NCBI GenBank assembly: GCA_903926465.1
Contig: CAIYJE010000094.1
Location: 1 to 61,467 of the forward strand
Source: an uncultured Planctomycetales bacterium
Lineage (GTDB): Bacteria > Planctomycetota > Planctomycetia > Isosphaerales > Isosphaeraceae
Reading direction: 5' to 3'
Length of the DNA: 61,467 nt
The translations under genes were made by a program, and so were the position numbers. The notes beneath the pieces were generated by a model that saw only the letters and a program-made list of their open reading frames with translations, was not told the DNA's origin and did not search any database. The first letter of the stretch is position 1, and each line of letters begins with the position of its first letter. Shown here in pieces: positions 8,909 through 16,864 of the stretch.

Positions 8909-9181
8909 ATGAACCAGGTAACCGGGCTGTTTGCTCAGCGTGGCGGAAACGGAGCGATTGATAATTGGCTGGGCCAAAATCCGCTGGTTCTGGGGTTACT
9001 GGCCCTGGCGCTAGGTGCTTTGATCATCGTTTCAGGCGTCTACACGCTACGTACGGGAGTTACTCGCAATAAGCTGGGGATGGAAGCGAGGGGAGTCACG
9101 GCTCAACTGGCGGGCTATATCCGGATTGTGGGTGGTGGTGTGGCGTGTGGGTATGGCTTGTACAAGATTCTCATGGGTTGA
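8909..9181 (+). CDS. small two-helix membrane protein, unknown function
   Basis: The 90-residue product has a polar start, a hydrophobic helix at about 26-47 (VLGLLALALGALIIVSGVY), a short basic loop (RTGVTRNKLGMEARG) and a second, glycine-rich helix at about 68-88. The ATG at 8909 lies nine bases after GAGGTGG, a good ribosome site, which supports a real gene. I do not recognise a family. It stands alone and is followed by two hairpins. Confidence 0.6.
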   Translation: MNQVTGLFAQRGGNGAIDNWLGQNPLVLGLLALALGALIIVSGVYTLRTGVTRNKLGMEARGVTAQLAGYIRIVGGGVACGYGLYKILMG

Positions 9182-9217
9182 CGTCTGGTACCTTGGCTAG
9201 CCTTCCAACTAACGTCG

Positions 9218-9237
9218 CACGGCTCTTCCGAGCCGTG
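9218..9237 (+). terminator. perfect 8-bp hairpin after the small membrane-protein gene
   Basis: CACGGCTC (9218-9225) and GAGCCGTG (9230-9237) pair around a TTCC loop, 36 bases past the stop codon at 9181. There is no T run, so this may be a weak terminator or an mRNA 3'-end stabiliser. Confidence 0.5.
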
Positions 9238-9276
9238 AACTGTGTTTACCGAGGCCACTCATTTCAGGAGCAAGAA

Positions 9277-9295
9277 CTCGACTCGGCGAGTCGAG
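9277..9295. repeat. perfect 8-bp palindrome in the spacer
   Basis: CTCGACTC (9277-9284) pairs with GAGTCGAG (9288-9295) around GGC. It lies 40 bases after the first hairpin, in the 375-base spacer 9182-9556. Nothing else in that spacer looks like a gene. Confidence 0.5.
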
Positions 9296-9556
9296 CGACA
9301 TGGTCAGAACCGCCACTCCAAGGTGTGGGGTATCAAGTGCTCCCTCAACCCTGCTCTTCGGGCTGGGCTATTGGAACCGGGCCTTCAGCCCGGAAAACAG
9401 CCATGGGCCACTTATTGACGGAATTCCGCGGAATGGTTACGAAGATTTTGGTGGCCAGGCAACCCGGTGCACTGGACCCCTGGCTGCTATTGGCCGAGCG
9501 CCGTATGATTCTGGGACGGCAGGATTTGAGAGTAACGCCTGTGGAGTCCAAGGCTG

Positions 9557-10540
9557 ATGAATGCCGTTCTGCTGCTGGCCATGCTGTTAAGGCTTCCGGG
9601 CGATTCCGGTGAGCGAGCCACCCATCTGGTTGGAGAGGCCCGGTTTAGCCCCTCGGCGGCAGAACCGGAAGTGCCCGAGCTTTTTCGGCTTGAGGCCGCC
9701 TTGTTTCCGTTCGAGATGACCCGGCTTCGGCAAGATTCCAGGATCGAGGTCTGGAGCGTTCAGTTTCCCTCGCCCATTGAATCGCCCGATCCGGTGAATA
9801 ACACGGTTCATGCCGAGTATTTTCTGCCGGTGGGGGTTGGGCCCGGGGCCAAGCGGCCGGGGGTGGTGGTGCTGCATATCCTGGGGGCCGATTTTCCGCT
9901 GGCCCGGTATCTGGCGGCCCGGCTGGCCGAGCGGGGAATTCCGGCACTGTTCATGAAGTTACCGTACTACGGTGAGCGCAAACCGCCTGGTGCCGAGTTC
10001 CTTTCGGTGGATATCGAGCGTTCGATGTCGGCGATGCGGCAGGGCGTTTGCGACGTGCGCCGGGCGGCTTCGTGGCTGGCGTGCCGACCGGAGATTGATC
10101 CTGAGAAGCTGGGCGTGACCGGCATCAGTCTGGGTGGCATTGTCTCTGCGCTCTCGGCGGCCGTTGATCCCCAGATCAAGCGGGCCGGGCTTTTGCTGGC
10201 GGGTGGCGGCCTGGGCGATATCCTTTGGGAAATGCCCGAGGGACGCAGTTATCGTGCGGCCTGGATCAAGGCCGGCAAGACTAAAGCCGACCTGGAGCGT
10301 TTAACGCTCCCCTTTGATCCCCTGACCTATGCCCATGGGCTTCGTTCCAAGCAGGTGCTCATGCTTAACGGCCGGGTAGACGAGGTGATTTCGCCAGCGG
10401 CGTCTCGCCGGCTCTGGGAAGCGGCCGGGAAGCCGGCCATTGAGTGGTTTGATTGCGGTCATTACTCGGCGGTGGGGTACCTGCTTCCGGTCATCCGCAA
10501 GGTCACCGATTACTTTGCCGAGGATCTTCCCGGTTCCTGA
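9557..10540 (+). CDS. secreted alpha/beta hydrolase (dienelactone-hydrolase/esterase-like)
   Basis: The 327-residue product opens with a hydrophobic stretch (MNAVLLLAMLLRL), a likely short signal peptide or anchor. It has an alpha/beta hydrolase core. The nucleophile elbow is GISLGG with Ser191, the acid is Asp275 in GRVDEVI, and the base is His302 in DCGHYS, all in the right order and spacing. An oxyanion strand, GVVVLHILG, precedes the fold. Such enzymes cleave esters or peptides; nothing indicates the substrate. It has no operon partner, and the next gene starts 180 bases on. The fold and triad are clear; specificity is unknown. Confidence 0.8.
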   Translation: MNAVLLLAMLLRLPGDSGERATHLVGEARFSPSAAEPEVPELFRLEAALFPFEMTRLRQDSRIEVWSVQFPSPIESPDPVNNTVHAEYFLPVGVGPGAKRPGVVVLHILGADFPLARYLAARLAERGIPALFMKLPYYGERKPPGAEFLSVDIERSMSAMRQGVCDVRRAASWLACRPEIDPEKLGVTGISLGGIVSALSAAVDPQIKRAGLLLAGGGLGDILWEMPEGRSYRAAWIKAGKTKADLERLTLPFDPLTYAHGLRSKQVLMLNGRVDEVISPAASRRLWEAAGKPAIEWFDCGHYSAVGYLLPVIRKVTDYFAEDLPGS

Positions 10541-10719
10541 GCCGGGTCTGACCGGGGTTGGGAATCTTGCCTGGGTTGCCTGATCGTTATTTCAGGCGCC
10601 AGCGTGTTCGCAGATTGCGGGGATTGCATTGCCGTGAATCCAGGTTCACGCTATTGTCCGAGGTAGTCTGTTTTGCATCTGCCCGCCAAAGGGTTGGATG
10701 CGGCGATGCGGGAGGAGCC

Positions 10720-11130
10720 ATGACGCCCCAGGTCACCAGCGTCTTTCTTTATGTGAACGACATTCTGCGATCGATCGAGTTTTACAACGAGGTCATCGGT
10801 GCGCAGATTGCGCAAGTTCACCATGAATTTGAGGGGGGACCGATCTCCCTGGCCATTTTGCGTCTGGGCTCTTTCTCGATGATGCTCCATCCTCAGGAAG
10901 GGCATTCGGAGGAGTTTGGTGACCAGCGGCTGGGCGTGGGGATGCACCTTCAGCTTCGGGTTGAGGATATCGACAAGTTTTATCAGCATTGCATTGATCA
11001 GGGGGCGTTGCTAAGCGTCTCCGACGAGCCCATTGACCAAGCCTGGGGATGGCGAGAATTCGCGATCAAAGACCCGGATGGCTATGTTTGGTCCGTGTAT
11101 CAAGATAAATCGGGCGGCCGCTGGACCTGA
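10720..11130 (+). CDS. glyoxalase/bleomycin-resistance/dioxygenase superfamily protein
   Basis: The ATG at 10720 directly follows GGAGGAGCC and starts at the domain border (TSVFLYVNDILRSIEFY), so I reject the in-frame extension back to 10558. The 136 residues form one vicinal-oxygen-chelate module pair: the first beta-alpha-beta unit with FYNEVIGAQIAQ, then LGVGMHLQLRVEDIDKFYQ, and the last strand with EFAIKDPDGYVWSVYQ, where the acidic DPDG site is typical. Metal ligands are only partly visible, so this may be a binding or resistance protein rather than lactoylglutathione lyase. It ends 16 bases from the convergent TauE/SafE-like gene. Confidence 0.82.
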   Translation: MTPQVTSVFLYVNDILRSIEFYNEVIGAQIAQVHHEFEGGPISLAILRLGSFSMMLHPQEGHSEEFGDQRLGVGMHLQLRVEDIDKFYQHCIDQGALLSVSDEPIDQAWGWREFAIKDPDGYVWSVYQDKSGGRWT

Positions 11131-11146
11131 TCTGCTGCCGGTGGGC

Positions 11147-11593
11147 TCAGTTGGATTTCAGGTTCTCGTTCTGGTTCGAGGCGTTTTCCAGGGTTGGTGC
11201 CTGGTTCTTGCGTGCAACCCCCGTGGGAGCGAGCAGGAAATACAGGCCCACGCAGAGCAGGAACAGGCCGTAGCCTTGTTTCATGCGCTGGGGTGAAATT
11301 GAGCCTACGAACATGGCTCCAAGCCAGGCACCAACGAATAAGCCGGCGGCCATGGCCAGCCCGGCGGCAACATTGATCTCGCCCCGTTGCCAAAACTGCT
11401 GCACGCCGAGCAGACCCACCGGTAAAAGCTGGGCGAACAGTGAGGTGCCGGTGGCATCTTTCTGGCCAAAGCCGAAGAGCAGAATCAGGCCGGGCACCAT
11501 GATGAGCCCGCCCCCAATTCCGAACATGCCTCCGATAATTCCGGCCGCCAGGCCTAGCGTCATCATTCCTGGGATATTGTTTGCGCCAAACAT
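11147..11593 (-). CDS. half-size TauE/SafE (TSUP) family membrane protein
   Basis: The 148-residue product has four hydrophobic segments and carries one TSUP repeat: the glycine-rich signature GIIGGMFGIGGGLIMVPGL near the N-terminus, then ATGTSLFAQLLPVGLLG. Full-size TauE/SafE permeases (about 250 residues) contain two such repeats in inverted topology, and this one has only the first. Half-size members occur in other bacteria and may work as dimers, or this may be a truncated gene. The family moves sulfite, sulfonates or other organic anions. It starts two bases after the rsmE stop codon, so it is probably co-transcribed with rsmE. Confidence 0.75.
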   Translation of the reverse strand: MFGANNIPGMMTLGLAAGIIGGMFGIGGGLIMVPGLILLFGFGQKDATGTSLFAQLLPVGLLGVQQFWQRGEINVAAGLAMAAGLFVGAWLGAMFVGSISPQRMKQGYGLFLLCVGLYFLLAPTGVARKNQAPTLENASNQNENLKSN

Positions 11594-11595
11594 GT

Positions 11596-12315
11596 TCAGG
11601 TCTCGCTTTGAGCGTGGTTGATGATCAGGGCCGATCCAACAAGGGCGGCCGTTTCAATGCGGAGGATGGTGGGGGCGATATCGATCGGAATCCAGCGAGC
11701 CAGTCGGGCCGCTTCAACCTCGGCATCGGTGAATCCCCCTTCAGGCCCAACGGCCAGCGTGAGGTGGCTTTCTGGCGGCCAGTTTGGCCACTGCCCCTGA
11801 CGAATTCCACCCGGATGGGCCAGCAACCGCAGCGAGTCGCCGCAAACAGGAATCCAGTCGAGCCAGCGCACCGGATCTTGAATGGCCATGAGCCGGTTCC
11901 GGCCGCATTGCTTTGAGGCTTCAATCACATGCCGGCGCAGTCGATCAAGTTTGGCGGGCCGGGGATCGACCACGGAGCGGCCGGCCAAGATAGGTTGGAG
12001 CGTGGAAACCCCAATCTCCACCGCTTTTTCAACCAGCCAGTCCAGCCGCTCTCCCTTGGGGAACGCCACGGCCAGGGTCAGGTTTACCGCTGGGTGGCGT
12101 CCTGGGCGTGGTGGACTGGTGGCCAGGGCCACGACCCGTTTTGACGAAATCTCCTGGATCTCGGCCAGCACCGCGTCCTCGCTCAAGCCGTCGAACAGCT
12201 CAATGGTCTGCCCAACCTCGATCCGCCGAACCCTGGCCAGATGGTGGGCCTCGTCGCCCGTAAGGACCATCGGGGAACGAGATCGAAGATCAGGACAGTA
12301 GAATCGCTCAGCCAC
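11596..12315 (-). CDS. rsmE: 16S rRNA m3U1498 methyltransferase RsmE
   Basis: The enzyme methylates N3 of U1498 in the decoding region of 16S rRNA. It has the N-terminal PUA-like domain (ERFYCPDL, DEAHHLARVRR) and the C-terminal SPOUT domain with its knot motifs LTLAVGPEGGFTDAEVEAA and ILRIETAALVG. I choose the GTG at 12315 (239 residues). The family usually begins a few residues before RFY, and AAAGG lies nine bases upstream; the ATG at 12405 would add 30 residues without family character. It heads a two-gene unit with the TSUP-like gene and diverges from the AAA ATPase gene. The family assignment is firm; the start is moderately sure. Confidence 0.92.
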   Translation of the reverse strand: MAERFYCPDLRSRSPMVLTGDEAHHLARVRRIEVGQTIELFDGLSEDAVLAEIQEISSKRVVALATSPPRPGRHPAVNLTLAVAFPKGERLDWLVEKAVEIGVSTLQPILAGRSVVDPRPAKLDRLRRHVIEASKQCGRNRLMAIQDPVRWLDWIPVCGDSLRLLAHPGGIRQGQWPNWPPESHLTLAVGPEGGFTDAEVEAARLARWIPIDIAPTILRIETAALVGSALIINHAQSET

Positions 12316-12441
12316 AAACCGAACCTTTGAGCAACAAGCATTACGTAAGAAGCCAAAGCCAATGCCCCATGCTAGCCGATAAAAGACAACGGTGGTATCG
12401 GTCAATCAGGCAAGAGACGTCCGGAGGCAAGACTCAGAGCC

Positions 12442-13257
12442 ATGGATCAACTTGCCCTCACGCCATCCAGTACGCAACGCATTGCGAGCCCAACCGGTTC
12501 GATTCCAACCCGAGATGGGCTGGTGGGAACGATTGAGGCAAGGAAGGCCATTGAAACGCTCGGCCGTTCATTGGCCGCCAGGGAACGGCATGTGCGGCTG
12601 ATGGGGCCGCCTGGAGTGGGCAAAAGCCTGATTCTTAACCACTTCCTGCAGGCGTTCCGAAGCCCTTGGGTCAAGGTTGCGATTGTCAGCGGGGCTCTGG
12701 GAGAAATGGGCGTTCTCGAACGGTTGATCCAGGTTCTGAACGGGAATCTGCCCGGTGATCGGGCAACGGCCGAATCACTCTGGACGATGCTGGGTCAGCG
12801 GTTACGAACCGGCAGACTTCAGGGACAAACGATTGTGCTGGCGATCGACGATGCCAGTGCGCTTGCTGATACCCCCGTGCTTGCCCGGCTGGCTGCGCTT
12901 GTGAGCCAGGCATCGACCTCGGCAACGTTGATCGAAGTGGTGCGGACGTCACCGTACGGCATGTACGACGACAACCCAGATCCGCTTGCCGAGCTTGACC
13001 AGCTTGCCTTTGGCATTCATCTGAAGCCGTTGACACGGGCCGAGGCGGGGCTCTATTTGCGGAGCAAGCACCTGCGGCCGGGGAAAGTGACAGACTTTTC
13101 AGACGCGGCCATCACCGCGTTGCATGCCCTTGGCAATGGGCTGCCTCGAAGGATCGACCGGCTGGCCATGGCAACACTGGCACTGGCGGAAGAGCAGGAT
13201 TTGACAGAGATATCTAGCGAACTGGTTAATGAAGTGGGCCACGCGCTGGGTTTATGA
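12442..13257 (+). CDS. AAA ATPase, ExeA/TniB-like
   Basis: The 271-residue product is a single P-loop ATPase. Walker A is GPPGVGKS at 55-62 and Walker B is IVLAIDDA at 131-138. The C-terminal lid contains FGIHLKPLTRAEAGLYL and GLPRRIDRLAMATLALAEEQ, the arrangement of ExeA/GspA and TniB ATPases. Those families energise secretin assembly or transposition, but here there is no secretin, peptidoglycan-binding domain or transposase next door, so the partner is unknown. GGAGG lies upstream of the ATG, with long spacing. It diverges from rsmE and is followed by the 383-base spacer before the large surface protein. Confidence 0.75.
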   Translation: MDQLALTPSSTQRIASPTGSIPTRDGLVGTIEARKAIETLGRSLAARERHVRLMGPPGVGKSLILNHFLQAFRSPWVKVAIVSGALGEMGVLERLIQVLNGNLPGDRATAESLWTMLGQRLRTGRLQGQTIVLAIDDASALADTPVLARLAALVSQASTSATLIEVVRTSPYGMYDDNPDPLAELDQLAFGIHLKPLTRAEAGLYLRSKHLRPGKVTDFSDAAITALHALGNGLPRRIDRLAMATLALAEEQDLTEISSELVNEVGHALGL

Positions 13258-13492
13258 AGTTTGGCCATCCAAACGCAGCCCATTCTGAGTGTAGATCGAG
13301 ATTCGGAGACCGGTCGGTTGGAATCGGCTCGCCATATTTCATGGTGTTCGTTTCAGCCCGGCGCCAGTTCTGGTTGGGTTGGGTCGCTTTTGTAATTTCT
13401 ACGCATTCACGGTGTCTGGTTTTTGCCGTGCGCGCACAATGTTTGGCTGTACAAATTACCTGATCGCTAAAATCGTATATATGTCCAGTCTT

Positions 13493-13520
13493 TTGACATT
13501 CGAATGGGCGCGTGTATGCT
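13493..13520 (+). promoter_or_regulatory. sigma70-like promoter for the surface-protein gene
   Basis: TTGACA (13493-13498) and TATGCT (13515-13520) are 16 bases apart, with TG just before the -10 element. They lie in the 383-base spacer 13258-13640, about 120 bases before the gene start. The rest of the spacer is relatively AT-rich with no conserved frame. GGGAGGT just before the ATG at 13641 is a good ribosome site. Confidence 0.55.
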
Positions 13521-13640
13521 TCCTTGAATTACCTGGATTCGCCAGGTGTCTCAGATTCACAACGGCATGAGACCGGGGTTCCGTAGCCCTGCTCTGCGTC
13601 CTGATCGAGATCACATCCAGGCTTCAGGGAGGTAGCAATC

Positions 13641-16600
13641 ATGTCTAGTCGCTCCACATTTCAGCGCCGATCGGCATCGTTCCTGCGTAGTCGGGTCACT
13701 CTTGAGGCACTCGAAAGTCGCTATCTGCTAAGCACGATCTTCGTGACCAACGGAGATAATTCCGGAACTGGCTCACTGAGTGACGCCATCAACGCCGTGA
13801 ACGCGGGCCAGTATGACACGATTGACTTCAACTTCTCGGGTACCGGCCCGTTTGTGATCAAGCCCTCCACGTCCCTTCCGCCGATCACTCAGAAGGTTCT
13901 GATCGACGGCACCTCTCAGACCGGTTATGCGGGCACCCCGATTGTGCTCATTGATGGCTCGTCATCAGCCCATCAAAATATTAAAAGCTTCTCATTCACG
14001 GCGGCCGCCGCCACGGGAAGTGTGATCAAGGGACTGGCAATTACAAACTTTACGGGATACGGAATTCAGATCCAGTCTCCAGCCACCGGTATTGCCGTGA
14101 CTGGAAATTACATTGGCCTGGATACGACTGGCGCAGCATTTCCGAACGCCGTGGGCGTGAGTATTGTGGGGTCGGCGTCCAATATCATTGGTGGCAGCAC
14201 GACACCTGATCGTAACGTGATCTCAGGAAACACGGGCCCTGGCATTCAGATCTCAGGCACTGGTTCCACCACCAACAAGGTCACGGGCAACTACATCGGG
14301 GTCGATCCAACTGGTGCCCTGGTCCGATCGAATTCGATCGGTATCCAAATAGACACCAGCGCCACGGGGAACTCGGTTGGGGGCTCTTCAACGGCCCAGC
14401 AAAATGTGATCTCGGGGAATTCCCAGTTCGATGTGCTGGTGGATGGTGCGAGTAGTAACGTGATCACGGGTAATGTGATTGGCCTTCAGGCCGATGGCCT
14501 CACCGCCCTATCTGGGGCCCCTGCCAACTCCACCGGCGTTGGCATTCAGAATAATGCCACCCTGAATAAAGTTGGGGATTCCACCAGTGGAATGGCCAAC
14601 GTGATCTCTGGCCACACGGGTGCAACCGGGGCGGGAATCTGGGTTCGAGGGCTGACCACCTCCACCGGAACAGCTGCCACCGCCAACTCAATTCTGGCCA
14701 ACATCATCGGCCTGGCGAGCGATGGCAAGACGGTTCGCGGCAACCAGGTTGGGGTTCTGCTCAGTGATGGCACCACGCAAAACATCATCGGTGGAGCAAC
14801 GACCGGCAACGGCAATACGATCTCTGGTAACCTTGCAGACGGTGTGCAACTGACCGGGGCGAGCACCTCGGGCAACCAGTTCCTGGGTAACTTCATTGGT
14901 GTCGCAGCCGATGGTAGCAGCGTTGCGGCAAACGGTGGCAATGGCATTCTGATCAACGGGGCAGTCAAAACCCTGGTTGGTGGAACCCAGACAGGCGCAG
15001 GGAACACCATTGCGAACAATGGGTCAAACGGCATTGCCGTGACCACCGGCACTGGTAACTCGTTCCTGCGAAATTCCATTTACACGAACGGTGCGTTGGG
15101 AATCTTGCTCGATCCCAGCGGTTCCAATCCGAACAATTTGCAAGTGGCTCCCGTGCTGACCTCCGTCAGCAGCGGCGGAGGGACCACGGTGGTCAATGGT
15201 ACCATTCAGGCTGCGGCAAACTCTACATATACCGTAGACCTGTATTCAGACCCAGCGCCTGATTCCAGTGGTGCTGGGGAAGGCAAAACCTACCTGGCGA
15301 CCGCGTTTGTGACAACCAACGCCAGTGGCGCGGGTACTTTTACAGCTACCAGTAACTCACAGGTTGCCAATGGGTATGCCATTTCTGGACTGGCGACCTC
15401 GTCGGCCGGCGATACGTCTCAGTTCGCCAAGAATCTGACCAGTTCGGTGGTTTCCACATCGGTTTCAATCTCGATGACCGCGGCCGCTGTTCCGCCGACA
15501 ACGGCTGGGCAGGTTGGGACCGGAAGCTTCTTGACGTACACGGTGACCGTGACCAATGACGGACCTGAGGATGCCACGGGCGTGAGCGTTGTCGACACGC
15601 TGCCAACCGGCGTGAACTTTGTCGGTTCCACGGCGCCTGAAGGTTCGATGTCGCAGACCGGTCAGGCGGTCACCTTCAATCTTGGCACCATCCCCAAGAA
15701 CACGACCCAGACCTTCGTCATCACCACGGTTGTACCTTCGGCGATTCCGGCCACGAATCCGATCGTGAATAGCTCGGTCGTGAAAATCGGGCCGGGGGTG
15801 ACCAACACCAGCACGAATACCACGGCCACAACTTCCACAACCGTGGTGGCAAGTGTAGACCTTCATGTCAGCAAAGTGGCCACGCCTTCTTCGCCTGTGA
15901 TCGGTAATGACTTCAGCTACGTGATTACCGTGACGAATGCCTCTAGCGTGCAGGCGACGAATGTCGTATTGACGGATGTGTTGCCGGCTGGCCTCACCTA
16001 TGTGTCGGCCACAACCACGCAGGGAACGGTTTCGGAATCGGGCGGAACGATTACCGCCACCATCGGCAGCCTACCGCCAACTGGGGTCACTCTGGCTGCC
16101 GGTTACTCTGCGGTGGTGTATGTGACGGTTCATCCCACCGGTAGCGGGCCATTTACCAACGCGGCCACGGCAACTGCGGGCCAGCCCCAGCAAGTTGCTG
16201 GTGATAACGTGGGCGTGAGCACCGTGGCACTGGTTACAGCCCCGGTCATTCCGGCCACCTCGGCCGTGCAGATCACTCAGGTCAAGCGGGTGGGCGTGCA
16301 TAATCACCCCGCCAAGCTCGTCTTGAGCTTCTCGCAGCCCTTGGATTCTTATAACGCCCAGCTTCTTGCAAATTACACGCTGATCGCAGCCCAGAGTAAC
16401 GGAAAGTTCAGCCCTATCGGATCGTTCATCCGCCTCCGGTCGGCTACATATGACGCCACTAATCACACGGTCACCCTGACCCCCGCCAAGAGCTGGAACT
16501 TCCACTCGGGTGTCAAGCTGACGGTGGTTGGTCAGCCCTACCAGGGCGTTCGGGGCATGAACGGCCTGTTCCTGGCTGGCGGCTCCTCGGGCGTGAGCGG

Positions 16601-16649
16601 CACCAATTATCAGGCTGCGTTCAAAGGTTATGGTCCCAAGGGGGCATAA
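13641..16649 (+). CDS. large secreted surface protein: beta-helix repeats plus two DUF11 domains
   Basis: The 1002-residue product begins with a basic segment and LEALESRYLLS (21-31), the LEPR-XLL-type N-terminal motif found on giant planctomycete exported proteins, here in place of a classical signal peptide. Residues about 35-500 are right-handed beta-helix rungs with recurring NVISGN, TGNYIG and NIIGG units. Two DUF11-type Ig-like modules follow: about 607-720 (SFLTYTVTVTNDGPEDATGVSVVDTLP) and 739-850 (DFSYVITVTNASSVQATNVVLTDVLP). The end (about 873-1002) is another beta-rich module. It is rich in Thr, Ser and Gly with no Cys-rich region. It probably acts at the cell surface or in the matrix as an adhesin or scaffold; no catalytic site is visible. 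Confidence 0.85.
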   Translation: MSSRSTFQRRSASFLRSRVTLEALESRYLLSTIFVTNGDNSGTGSLSDAINAVNAGQYDTIDFNFSGTGPFVIKPSTSLPPITQKVLIDGTSQTGYAGTPIVLIDGSSSAHQNIKSFSFTAAAATGSVIKGLAITNFTGYGIQIQSPATGIAVTGNYIGLDTTGAAFPNAVGVSIVGSASNIIGGSTTPDRNVISGNTGPGIQISGTGSTTNKVTGNYIGVDPTGALVRSNSIGIQIDTSATGNSVGGSSTAQQNVISGNSQFDVLVDGASSNVITGNVIGLQADGLTALSGAPANSTGVGIQNNATLNKVGDSTSGMANVISGHTGATGAGIWVRGLTTSTGTAATANSILANIIGLASDGKTVRGNQVGVLLSDGTTQNIIGGATTGNGNTISGNLADGVQLTGASTSGNQFLGNFIGVAADGSSVAANGGNGILINGAVKTLVGGTQTGAGNTIANNGSNGIAVTTGTGNSFLRNSIYTNGALGILLDPSGSNPNNLQVAPVLTSVSSGGGTTVVNGTIQAAANSTYTVDLYSDPAPDSSGAGEGKTYLATAFVTTNASGAGTFTATSNSQVANGYAISGLATSSAGDTSQFAKNLTSSVVSTSVSISMTAAAVPPTTAGQVGTGSFLTYTVTVTNDGPEDATGVSVVDTLPTGVNFVGSTAPEGSMSQTGQAVTFNLGTIPKNTTQTFVITTVVPSAIPATNPIVNSSVVKIGPGVTNTSTNTTATTSTTVVASVDLHVSKVATPSSPVIGNDFSYVITVTNASSVQATNVVLTDVLPAGLTYVSATTTQGTVSESGGTITATIGSLPPTGVTLAAGYSAVVYVTVHPTGSGPFTNAATATAGQPQQVAGDNVGVSTVALVTAPVIPATSAVQITQVKRVGVHNHPAKLVLSFSQPLDSYNAQLLANYTLIAAQSNGKFSPIGSFIRLRSATYDATNHTVTLTPAKSWNFHSGVKLTVVGQPYQGVRGMNGLFLAGGSSGVSGTNYQAAFKGYGPKGA

Positions 16650-16710
16650 TGCGATTCAGTCCGGCGACTCACGGGATGAACGGACGATTCCGGATTGTCC
16701 GGTGGTCTGG

Positions 16711-16788
16711 ATGTAGGACAGCCGCCCCCGGCTTTCATTCTCTTGGTGTTCAAAACACCAGAGACAGCCGAGGGCGGCTGTCCTACAT
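16711..16788. terminator. long palindrome between convergent genes
   Basis: ATGTAGGACAGCCGCCC (16711-16727) is the exact inverse of 16772-16788, and the stem continues inward with one mismatch. Inside is a second perfect hairpin, TGGTGTT-CAA-AACACCA (16744-16760). It lies 60 bases after the surface-protein gene and 77 bases before the end of the kinase gene, so it can end transcription from both sides. Its sequence looks like a dispersed planctomycete REP-type element. Confidence 0.7.
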
Positions 16789-16864
16789 CTGACATAACGT
16801 AATAACTACAGGTCTAGATGTACGCACTGTGGCGACGGACCCTGTTTCCTCTCGCCACCGTTTG

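Noticed and set aside
12442-16649. A secretion system formed by the AAA ATPase and the surface protein
   Set aside because: Only two genes, separated by a promoter of their own, with no secretin or pilin; kept only as a weak hypothesis.
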